DNA of 64,000 nucleotides from Geothermobacter ehrlichii (GTDB taxonomy: Bacteria; Desulfobacterota; Desulfuromonadia; Desulfuromonadales; Geothermobacteraceae). The translations under genes and the position numbers were made by a program. Position 1 is the first letter of the stretch; each line of letters opens with the position of its first letter. The stretch lies in the NCBI RefSeq assembly GCF_008124615.1, contig NZ_VNIB01000011.1:1-64000 (forward strand), in the 5' to 3' direction. Under the pieces are notes generated by a model. That model saw only the letters and a program-made list of their open reading frames with translations, was not told the DNA's origin and ran no database searches. This document shows, one piece after another, positions 57,524 to 64,000 of the stretch.

Positions 57524-58446
57524 CGACCGGCAAGCGCTTCCCGTTCCGGACGGTCTGGCCGCTTCTTCTGCTCGGCCTGATGCTGTTCGCCGGCTGCGGC
57601 CAGGAGCCGGCTCTCGACCTGCCGGCGCTGGAAAACGCCGCCAGGGCAGGCGACGCCAGGGCCGTCAGCCAGCTCGTCTCCCTGCTCGGCCGCAGGGAAA
57701 ACGGCGTCAACGACCGGGTCTATCCGGTGGTCGTCGCCCTCGGCCGGGAGGCGGTTCCGGCTCTGAGCGGCCAGCTCGACACCAGCGATCCGGTTCTGCG
57801 CGAATACACCATCGCCGCCCTTGGCACCCTGCGGGCGAAAGAGGCGGTGGACGGGATTCGCGCCACCCTCAAGGATAGGGCCTTCGGCCGCCGCTACATC
57901 GCCGCCTGGGCCCTGGGCCAGATCGGCGATCCGGCAACCATCCCCGCCCTGATCGAAGCGCTGGACGACGCGAACGAAACGGTACGCCGCTACGCCACCC
58001 GCGCCCTGATTCGCTTCGACCGCAAGGCGGTCCCGCCCCTGGTGCAGGCCCTGCCCGCCGCCACCTCCCGGGCCGCCGGCTACATCATCCGCGCTCTGGG
58101 TGATATCGGTGATCCGCGCGCCGTCGACAGCCTGTTGCGTGCCGTCGACGGCCCCAATCGCGGCCTCGCCTTCCAGGCGCTGGGCAAGCTCAAGGAGCGA
58201 CGGGCCGAGCAGGCCCTGATCGACGGCCTGAACGACAGCGACTGGCGAACACGGATGCAGGCGGCCATGGCCCTCGGGCCGCTGGGCGGTCCGGCCGCCG
58301 CCGAGGCCCTGCAACCGCTGCTCGACGATCCCGAGGTGGTGGTCCGGGAATGGGCGGCCCGTTCGCTGGAAATGATAACCGGCCGGCATGTCCGCTACCG
58401 CGACGCCAGAGGAGAACTGGTGATGCCCTACAACATCTATCACTGA
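57517..58446 (+). CDS. HEAT-repeat lipoprotein
   Basis: 309 residues. Lipobox LFAGC, then about six HEAT (PBS-lyase-type) repeats: VPALSGQLDTSDPVLREYTIAAL, YIAAWALGQIGDPATIPALIEAL, YIIRALGDIGDPRAVDSLL and others. HEAT rods usually hold other proteins together. Start overlaps the previous gene. In the periplasm or at the outer membrane it could scaffold the neighbours. Confidence 0.88.
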   Translation: MVTTGKRFPFRTVWPLLLLGLMLFAGCGQEPALDLPALENAARAGDARAVSQLVSLLGRRENGVNDRVYPVVVALGREAVPALSGQLDTSDPVLREYTIAALGTLRAKEAVDGIRATLKDRAFGRRYIAAWALGQIGDPATIPALIEALDDANETVRRYATRALIRFDRKAVPPLVQALPAATSRAAGYIIRALGDIGDPRAVDSLLRAVDGPNRGLAFQALGKLKERRAEQALIDGLNDSDWRTRMQAAMALGPLGGPAAAEALQPLLDDPEVVVREWAARSLEMITGRHVRYRDARGELVMPYNIYH

Positions 58447-58497
58447 AAAAGTGTGACGCGTGACAACGTCTGTTTAAGCTCGAGAAGGCAACCACAG

Positions 58498-60000
58498 ATG
58501 CTTTCCAATCTTTTCGATATCCCGCTGCTCGGCCGGCTGCTCCGCGCGCGCTGGTTCTGGCGGCTGCTGCGGCTGGTCGCCCTGGTCCTGCTGCTGGCGA
58601 TGATCGCCTGGGGCTGGCACCAGCACGCCATTCCCGGCGTCAGCACCCCCGATCCGCTGATGTACACCAACATCACCAACCACCTGTTCTGGGTCTGGTG
58701 GATCATGGGCGTGGTCTTCGTCGCCCTGCTGCTCGGCCGCTTCTGGTGCGCCGTCTGCCCCCTCGGCTGGCTCAACGGCATCTTCGCCCGCCTCGGCCTG
58801 CGGCGGGAGCTGCCCGGCTGGCTGAACAACTACCTGCCGGTCACCCTGGCCCTGGTCGCCCTGCAGGTCGCCATCTACCTGCAGGCCACCCATCGCTACC
58901 CCGACCTGACGGCACGCCTGCTGGCGCTGACGGTGGTGCTGGCCATCGTCTGCGGCCTGGTCTTCCGGCCGCGTGCCTTCTGCCGGCTGCTCTGCCCGGC
59001 CGGCGCCGTTTTCGGTCTCTACGCCCGGGTGGCTCCCTTCGAGCTGCGCACCCGCAACGACGGAACCTGCCCCTCCTGCAAGGGTCGGTTCTGCGTCAGC
59101 GGCGGCAGCTTCTGGCAACGCTTCAGCCTCGGCCGGATGGTCCTCTACTGGCATGCCCGCCGCGACGACTGCCCGATGGACCTGGTACCGGACGAGATCC
59201 GCGACAGCCGCGACTGCACCTACTGCCTGCACTGCGTCAACAACTGTCCGAGCAACAGCATCCGGCTCGGCTTCCGCCGCTGGATGGCCGACATCGGCAA
59301 AGCGCCGCTGCCCGCCGACGAGGCCTTCTTCCTGGTCGTGCTCTTCGGCCTGCTGACCGCCAACTTCAGCAAGGTCTACGTCGATCTGCGCCAGGCCCTC
59401 CTCTGGCCGCCGCAGCAGGCCGCCCTGCTGCTTGGCTGGGGCGGCGACGGCTTCAATCTGCTGGCGGCCGTCTGGGTGGCCCTGCTGCTGCCGCTGCTGC
59501 TGTTGCTGCCGGCCTGGGCCATCTGGCGGCTGAGCGAGACCCGCGTGCAGGCGGGTGACGGGCTGCAGCCACAGCGCCCCGACACCCCGCCCTCGTCCGG
59601 GCCCGGTTTCTGGCACCGGCTCGGCTGGCTGACCCTGCCTCTGATTCCGCTGCTGCTGGCGGTGCACCTGGTCCTGGCGCTGGTGAAGATCAACGCCAAG
59701 GCCGGCTATCTACCCTTCGCGCTGCGCGACCCGTCCGGGGTGAAGAGTTTTCTGGCCATCAACGTGATGCAGACCATGAACCCGCCCGGCCTGCTGCTGC
59801 CGCTCGACCTGCTGAAGTGGCTCGTCCTGCTGGCCCTGGCCGGCGGCATCGCCGCCTCGCTCCACGCCGTCCGCCGCTGCCGCAGACAACTGCCGGCGGA
59901 ACATTCGGAGGCTGGCTACACCCTCGCCGCCCTGACCGCCCTGCTCGTCCCGGCAGGCCTCTACATCGCAACGGTGATCCGATGGCTCTTCATCCGCTGA
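58498..60000 (+). CDS. Membrane polyferredoxin (NapH/NosR/CcoG-like)
   Basis: 500 residues with about seven membrane helices. Cysteine pairs near the first helices (FWCAVCPLGW and CRLLCPAG) are the conserved NapH/NosR-type motifs, followed by a ferredoxin-type loop with CPSCKGRFC and CTYCLHCVNNCP in the middle. Such proteins pass electrons from the quinone pool or cytoplasm to periplasmic partners. No FMN domain as in NosR is seen. The haem lipoprotein at 55691 is a possible acceptor. Last 19 bases overlap the next gene. Confidence 0.87.
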   Translation: MLSNLFDIPLLGRLLRARWFWRLLRLVALVLLLAMIAWGWHQHAIPGVSTPDPLMYTNITNHLFWVWWIMGVVFVALLLGRFWCAVCPLGWLNGIFARLGLRRELPGWLNNYLPVTLALVALQVAIYLQATHRYPDLTARLLALTVVLAIVCGLVFRPRAFCRLLCPAGAVFGLYARVAPFELRTRNDGTCPSCKGRFCVSGGSFWQRFSLGRMVLYWHARRDDCPMDLVPDEIRDSRDCTYCLHCVNNCPSNSIRLGFRRWMADIGKAPLPADEAFFLVVLFGLLTANFSKVYVDLRQALLWPPQQAALLLGWGGDGFNLLAAVWVALLLPLLLLLPAWAIWRLSETRVQAGDGLQPQRPDTPPSSGPGFWHRLGWLTLPLIPLLLAVHLVLALVKINAKAGYLPFALRDPSGVKSFLAINVMQTMNPPGLLLPLDLLKWLVLLALAGGIAASLHAVRRCRRQLPAEHSEAGYTLAALTALLVPAGLYIATVIRWLFIR

Positions 60001-60713
60001 CCCGACCGCTTGTCCCGCTGCTGTTTCTGCTCCTTGTCGCCTGCAACCAGCAAACGGCCGAACCGGTCGAACCGGCCGCGGCAACCGGCGGTGACAGCCC
60101 CCCGAGGACCGAATCGGCAACCGAAGCCGAACAGCCATCCCGGCCGAAGCCGCCGGCGCCGCCACTGTTCGAAGACTTCGAGGGGCAACCGCGCATCTCC
60201 CTCTTTCCCCGCGCCGGGCAGGTGCGCCCGGACGAGAAGGATGAACTCTTCCCCTTCTGGCTCACCTACCTCGACCACCTGCGTCGCATCACCGGCGTCC
60301 TTCAGCTCGAAACCGACCAAGGCAGCAACCGGGTGTTCGCCTTCCGCGGCCTGAAGAACGTCGATTCCGTCGGCTACTTCTCCCCCATGGCCGTCGAGCC
60401 CGACACCAGCTACCGGGTAAGTGTCCGCATCCGCACCGACCTGCCGCCCCAGAGCTGGGCAGGCATCGGCATCCAGGAGTTCGACCGCTTCCTCTGGATT
60501 CCTGACCAGTTCGACAGCAAGCTCAAAAAAGAGCATCTGCTGGCCAGCCACGTCGGCTTCTCCCTGAACGGACGCAACGGCTGGGGCCGGCGGCAATTCA
60601 CCTTCACCACCGGTCCGAAAACCCGGATGATTCACCTGATCCTCTTCATCGACGGCCAGACGGATCGCAAGCCGGTGCTGTTCGACGACCTGACAATCGA
60701 ACCGGTCGAGTGA
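59982..60713 (+). CDS. Lipoprotein with carbohydrate-binding-like beta-sandwich
   Basis: 243 residues. Lipobox LVAC, then a proline- and glutamate-rich linker (about 25-60) and a beta-sandwich resembling galactose-binding-type modules (NRVFAFRGLKNVDSVGYFSP, DTSYRVSVRIRTDLP, RMIHLILFIDGQTDRKPVLFDD). No enzyme motif. It overlaps the polyferredoxin gene by 19 bases and ends the plus arm. Confidence 0.7.
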   Translation: MALHPLTRPLVPLLFLLLVACNQQTAEPVEPAAATGGDSPPRTESATEAEQPSRPKPPAPPLFEDFEGQPRISLFPRAGQVRPDEKDELFPFWLTYLDHLRRITGVLQLETDQGSNRVFAFRGLKNVDSVGYFSPMAVEPDTSYRVSVRIRTDLPPQSWAGIGIQEFDRFLWIPDQFDSKLKKEHLLASHVGFSLNGRNGWGRRQFTFTTGPKTRMIHLILFIDGQTDRKPVLFDDLTIEPVE

Positions 60714-60719
60714 TTTCGT

Positions 60720-60935
60720 TCCACCACTGAGACACGGAGAGACAGAGGCAGAAAGAAGCAGCCCGCCCGCCCCGCTCTCTTCGACCCTCCGCATCGTGGA
60801 CTCCCTCCTGACGGAGGACGGTCAGATCGGGATGAACTTGAAGGCTTCCCGTCCCTCGATTCCCGGGAAGGTGAGGTGAGCTGTCCGAAGACCTCTGCGC
60901 CCTCTCCTTCTCTGCGTCTCTCCGTTAAAAGCAGT
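60720..60935 (+). repeat. Seven-base-period paired repeat behind the plus arm
   Basis: Left arm CCACTGAGACACGGAGAGAC then GAGGCAG; right arm CTCTGCGCCCTCTCC then CTCTGCGTCTCTCCG. About 150 bases of unrelated DNA lie between. It fills most of the gap between the lipoprotein gene and the peptide's terminator; nothing else is seen there. Confidence 0.65.
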
Positions 60936-60978
60936 TTTCTCCCGTGTTTGCTGCCCTGATACCATTTCCACAAGGCAT

Positions 60979-61019
60979 AAAAAAAGGCCGGGCCGGGAAT
61001 CTCTTCCCGGCCCGGCCTT
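60979..61019 (-). terminator. Strong intrinsic terminator after the 18-residue peptide gene
   Basis: On the minus strand a 16-pair stem (60984-60999 with 61004-61019), GC-rich core GGCCGGGCCGGG, loop of four, ends in a T run (comp. of 60979-60985). It begins eight bases after the peptide stop codon. Confidence 0.93.
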
Positions 61020-61026
61020 GTCGTCG

Positions 61027-61083
61027 TCAGCAGGGATGAACGTTCCCGCTGCCAACCACACGCGGCTTGAGATATTTCTTCAT
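61027..61083 (-). CDS. 18-residue peptide gene, possible RiPP-like or regulatory peptide
   Basis: MKKYLKPRVVGSGNVHPC, stop TGA. The start has a full AAGGAGG five bases upstream, far better than most genes in this window, and a strong terminator begins right behind it, so the short frame is very likely translated. The YLKP part resembles the YxxP of some peptide leaders that bind PqqD/RRE domains, and the C-terminal Cys after His-Pro is unusual. No radical-SAM, PqqD or peptidase gene is in the window. The FG-GAP/ASPIC gene ends 62 bases upstream on the same strand and probably shares its transcript. Confidence 0.7.
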   Translation of the reverse strand: MKKYLKPRVVGSGNVHPC

Positions 61084-61145
61084 GCTCGCCTCCTTGTGGG
61101 GTTCAGGGTTAGTGACGACTCGAACGGTCTTTTCGACCCGCTTGC

Positions 61146-62642
61146 TTATTCCGCCTTGGCCAACTGGCGCTGTTCGACCGTCGCCGGTTCGATCAGCTCG
61201 ATGGTCTGCCCAGTCTTGACGTTGTCCATCCGGGCCTGCAGGCCGCTGGGGAAGGTGGCGACCACGTCGTAGCGCCTGGAAGCATCGAGGCCGAAATGGG
61301 CGACCTTCGGGCTCTGGGCGCAGAAGCCGGTGGCGGAGCGGATTTCGCGCATCGCCTTCAGCTCTGTCTTGCCGGACTCGAAGACCTCCACCCGGGTACC
61401 GTAGGCATCACGGCTGGAGATGCTGCCGGTCACCTTCACCTTGAGCCAGTTGTTGTCATTCTGATTGTTCAGGTAGAGCTTGTTTTCGGCGCCCCAGTTG
61501 ATCACGTACAGGTCGAGGTCGCCGTCGTTGTCGATGTCGGCAAAAGCGGTGCCCTTGGTCCGCACCGTCTCGCACTTGAGCTGCGGCTGGCGGTCGGCGA
61601 CGTTGACGAAGTTCCCCTTGCCGTCGTTCAGGTAGAGCTGGTTGGCCAGCTTGCAGTCGCCTTCGTACAGGTCGAGGTCGCCGTCATGATCGACATCACC
61701 GAAGGTCGGGCCCTTGCCCCAGCCTTCGTGGGTGCCGGCGATCTTTTCGTTGGCGAGAGTGAAAACGCCCTTGCCGTCGTTCAGATAGAGATTGTTGGGA
61801 CCGACATAGTTGGAGACGAAAAGGTCGAGGTCGCCGTCGTTGTCGATGTCGGCGAAGGCGGCGCCGAGCCCCCAGTTGGGATCTTCCACCCCGGCCTCGC
61901 TGGTGGCATCGCGGAAGGTGCCGTCGCCGTTGTTGATGTAGAGGCGGTTCTTCTCGCCGACCGGGTACTGGCCGTTGACCACGTAGAGGTCGACGTAATG
62001 GTCGCCATTGACATCGGCCCAGACCCCCATCCAGCTCCAGGAACGGTCGCCAACGCCCGCGACGTCGGTGACATCGGTGAAGGTGCCGTCACCGTTGTTG
62101 TGGAAGAGCACGTTCTTGGCGCCGACTCCGTAGTTGGCGCAGTAGAGGTCGAGGTAGCCGTCGTTGTCATAATCGGCCCAGGACGCACCGTAAGTAAAGG
62201 CCTTCAGGCCGACGCCGGCCTCCTCGGTGACATCGGTGAAGGTGCCGTCGCCGTTGTTGCGGAAGAGCCGGTTGGCTTCGATTTCATAGCGACCGCCGGT
62301 GGCCAGGTAGAGATCGACAAAGCCGTCGTTGTTGTAGTCGCCAAAGACGCTGCCCATGGCCAGACCGGGATAGTCGAGGCCCTCGCCGGCACGGGCGGTG
62401 ATATCCTCGAACTTGCCGTTCCCCTTGTTCAGATAGAGATGGTTGGCGCCACCCTTGTTCGAAACGTACAGGTCGACCAGTCCGTCATTGTTGATGTCGC
62501 CGAAGGCGACTCCCTTGCCGAGACCGGCGTCGGCGACCCCCGCCTGGCTGCTGATGTCCACGAATTCCTGGGCCAGCACGAGCCCGGAACCCAGGCACAG
62601 CATCAACGCGGCCAAAAGCACACACAACGTCTTTTTACCCAT
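61146..62642 (-). CDS. FG-GAP/VCBS repeat protein with C-terminal ASPIC/UnbV domain
   Basis: 498 residues. Signal peptide (about 1-24), then about seven FG-GAP repeats with calcium-type loops (DINNDGLVDLY, DYDNDGYLDLY, DVNGDHYVDLY, DIDNDGDLDLF, DVDHDGDLDLY), which build a beta-propeller, and a C-terminal ASPIC/UnbV domain (SRDAYGTRVEVF, MREIRSATGFCAQSPKVAHF, VVATFPSGLQ). Exported, calcium-binding, likely adhesive or a binding platform. AAGGAGAGG precedes the ATG at 62642. Followed by the short peptide gene. Confidence 0.92.
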   Translation of the reverse strand: MGKKTLCVLLAALMLCLGSGLVLAQEFVDISSQAGVADAGLGKGVAFGDINNDGLVDLYVSNKGGANHLYLNKGNGKFEDITARAGEGLDYPGLAMGSVFGDYNNDGFVDLYLATGGRYEIEANRLFRNNGDGTFTDVTEEAGVGLKAFTYGASWADYDNDGYLDLYCANYGVGAKNVLFHNNGDGTFTDVTDVAGVGDRSWSWMGVWADVNGDHYVDLYVVNGQYPVGEKNRLYINNGDGTFRDATSEAGVEDPNWGLGAAFADIDNDGDLDLFVSNYVGPNNLYLNDGKGVFTLANEKIAGTHEGWGKGPTFGDVDHDGDLDLYEGDCKLANQLYLNDGKGNFVNVADRQPQLKCETVRTKGTAFADIDNDGDLDLYVINWGAENKLYLNNQNDNNWLKVKVTGSISSRDAYGTRVEVFESGKTELKAMREIRSATGFCAQSPKVAHFGLDASRRYDVVATFPSGLQARMDNVKTGQTIELIEPATVEQRQLAKAE

Positions 62643-63237
62643 GCTTCCTCTCCTTTTCACCGACAGGTTTGTCTTCAAGGGGAAACCTGAAATGATCGTA
62701 CAACAACCGATTTTCTCGCTGCGCCCTGCGTAAGCGCAGCGCAACTAGCCTGATTTAAAGGAAAAACAGAACGACCGCTCCTGACTGCACAAAACCGGGC
62801 CCTCTGTTTTCATCATTCTGCTCCAAGATTAAATGCAAAAAACACGCCTGTCAAACCACTCCCGAACCCGTCCAGAACCTTCAGTCGACAGGAATGAATC
62901 ACGGGACGAGCATCGCCGACCTGCGGCCTGTCATGCATCCACAGACTTTCAACACCCGGTTACTTCTGGTATCGTCAACTCTGTTGGATGACTATAGTCG
63001 AACATTGTCAAAGATTGCGCAAATCTTTTTCAGGTCGAGGCATGTTTATCGCAAATAGCAGCCGGGAATAAAGGACTCAGACACCCATCTTCCCGGCAAC
63101 CTGATACGCTGCATTGATCTTTGGCGCCATACCGGACAGCTTTTCACCGTCCGAATCCGGTTGGCAGGCAAAAACCCGACCAATACATCGACATCCGCCA
63201 CCTACTGACCAAAATCTGTAGAAAGGGAATGCTCCAC
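62643..63237. other. Gene-free 595-base divergent intergenic region
   Basis: Lies between the FG-GAP gene (minus) and the partial gene at 63238 (plus). Seen in it: a hairpin GCTGCGC/GCGCAGC at 62718-62740 and a palindrome GACTATAGTC near 62988-62997. No open frame with a plausible start and no repeat of the families above. It should hold two promoters, but I cannot place them. Confidence 0.6.
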
Positions 63238-64000
63238 ATGTGGTTCGCCCGACATATCCTGCTGCTGTCGATCCTTTTCCTTTTCACGCCTTCCGTGACC
63301 GTCGCCGCTACCTCACGGGCTCCGGCCTTGCTGACCGATCCGGTTGCCCCCGTTCTCTGCGAAACGGATACCGAGGCCTTGCTGACATGGCGCACATACC
63401 GCTCGGAGCATCCTACCCTGGTTCTGTTATCCAACAATCCGTTTCTCGAACCGATACCGGCTGCTGTCGTCGAAGACGCCCGCCATCTGGTTCTCACGGG
63501 CACTGCAGAGCAGGTTCGGAACCGAAGCGTCTATCCCTCGAGCAACCCACTACTTCTCCCCGGCATGGGGCTTTCAGCCGCCCTCGAATCAGGGCTTTTT
63601 TCGCAGGTCGTCTGGATTCTTCCTCTGGCCGAAGAAACCCCTCTGCCTGAACTTGCGGCCTTTAAGAAACAGTTGCGGGAACACCACGTCCTGAACGAAA
63701 AGGAACTTGCCAGCCTGAAGCGGTCAGGCGACCATATCGCTGGCCAAGTCCGCAACACTCCCTTGCGTGTTTTCGCCTCCCACGCTCTTCCCGAACTTTC
63801 GGGCCCCCTGATCGTTCATTTCGATTTGAGTTATTTTTCTGCCCGTTACCGCAACGAAGTCAAAACCCCGATCTACCCCATGGTCGGCACCGAGCTGCAA
63901 AACTTGCGGGACAAACACTGGCCGGTACGGCAAGTCACCATTTCACAGAGCAACCTGCTCGGCAACGTCCCCCTCGGCATTCGTTTTCTCGGCCCCAATC
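63238..64000 (+). CDS. Exported protein of unknown function, C-terminus beyond window
   Basis: 254 residues are inside the window. A signal peptide (MWFARHILLLSILFLFTPSV, cut near 23) is followed by strand- and helix-forming segments (ALLTWRTYRSEHPTLVLLSN, VEDARHLVLTG, GLFSQVVWILPLAEETP, LIVHFDLSYFSARYRNEV) that hint at an alpha/beta fold; HFDLSYF could carry metal ligands but this is weak. AAAGGG lies 10 bases upstream of the ATG; an ATG three codons earlier is also possible. No family recognised. Confidence 0.6.
   Translation, partial: MWFARHILLLSILFLFTPSVTVAATSRAPALLTDPVAPVLCETDTEALLTWRTYRSEHPTLVLLSNNPFLEPIPAAVVEDARHLVLTGTAEQVRNRSVYPSSNPLLLPGMGLSAALESGLFSQVVWILPLAEETPLPELAAFKKQLREHHVLNEKELASLKRSGDHIAGQVRNTPLRVFASHALPELSGPLIVHFDLSYFSARYRNEVKTPIYPMVGTELQNLRDKHWPVRQVTISQSNLLGNVPLGIRFLGPN

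Overview
The window reads as chromosomal DNA from a GC-rich anaerobic or microaerophilic Desulfuromonadia/Geobacterales-type bacterium. The clues are a nine-haem protein built from three c7-type triheme modules, the wreck of a PpcA-like triheme cytochrome gene, ResB/CcsB (system II) cytochrome c maturation, desulfoferrodoxin, a ferritin-like diiron protein, a ThiE-ThiD fusion and several lipoproteins. The species cannot be named from sequence alone.

Layout. 1-6.5 kb (minus strand): alr, purH, purD, purE, resB and the start of ccsB. 6.7-10.1 kb (plus): a CooT-like protein, a TPP riboswitch, thiED and thiC. 10.4-12.5 kb: speD and a ChaN/PDZ lipoprotein. 12.6-15.2 kb: fba and a long-form gap gene, divergent around a nested dyad. 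15.5-23.2 kb: rpsU, a THUMP methyltransferase, a DUF815 ATPase, the nonahaem cytochrome, a PilZ protein and clpS-clpA-aat. 23.5-31.3 kb: two zinc-ribbon proteins, sbcDC and lemA with two TPM-domain genes. 31.5-34.7 kb: tmcAL, sfsA, an orphan gene and tRNA-Thr(CGU).

35.4-41.4 kb (minus) is a tight operon: NosL, a small lipoprotein, a MacB-like permease and ATPase, a polytopic protein, Sco, and a one-haem cytochrome fused to a periplasmic-binding-protein fold. It looks like a copper or electron-transfer assembly unit without its enzyme. 41.6-46.1 kb holds the decayed cytochrome, desulfoferrodoxin, an FKBP, an MFS pump, an MBL hydrolase and an alpha/beta hydrolase.

46.4-62.6 kb is the most unusual part. 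Seven minus-strand genes alternate parallel beta-helix proteins with CarboxypepD_reg (Ig-like) proteins, behind a membrane protein carrying a spermidine-synthase-like domain. Divergently come an ethylbenzene-dehydrogenase-type haem lipoprotein, a fourth CarboxypepD_reg lipoprotein, a HEAT lipoprotein, a NapH/NosR-like polyferredoxin and another lipoprotein. A nearby unit encodes an FG-GAP/ASPIC-UnbV protein followed by an 18-residue peptide gene with an excellent ribosome-binding site and its own terminator. Nearly every product is predicted to be exported or membrane-bound. I infer an uncharacterised envelope redox or surface-assembly system; the individual families are known, the combination I cannot place.

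Intergenic spaces carry two repeat types: paired arms with a seven-base period, whose heptamer differs from site to site, and REP-like elements beginning or ending in CAAGGCG and CAGCAGATG-type motifs.
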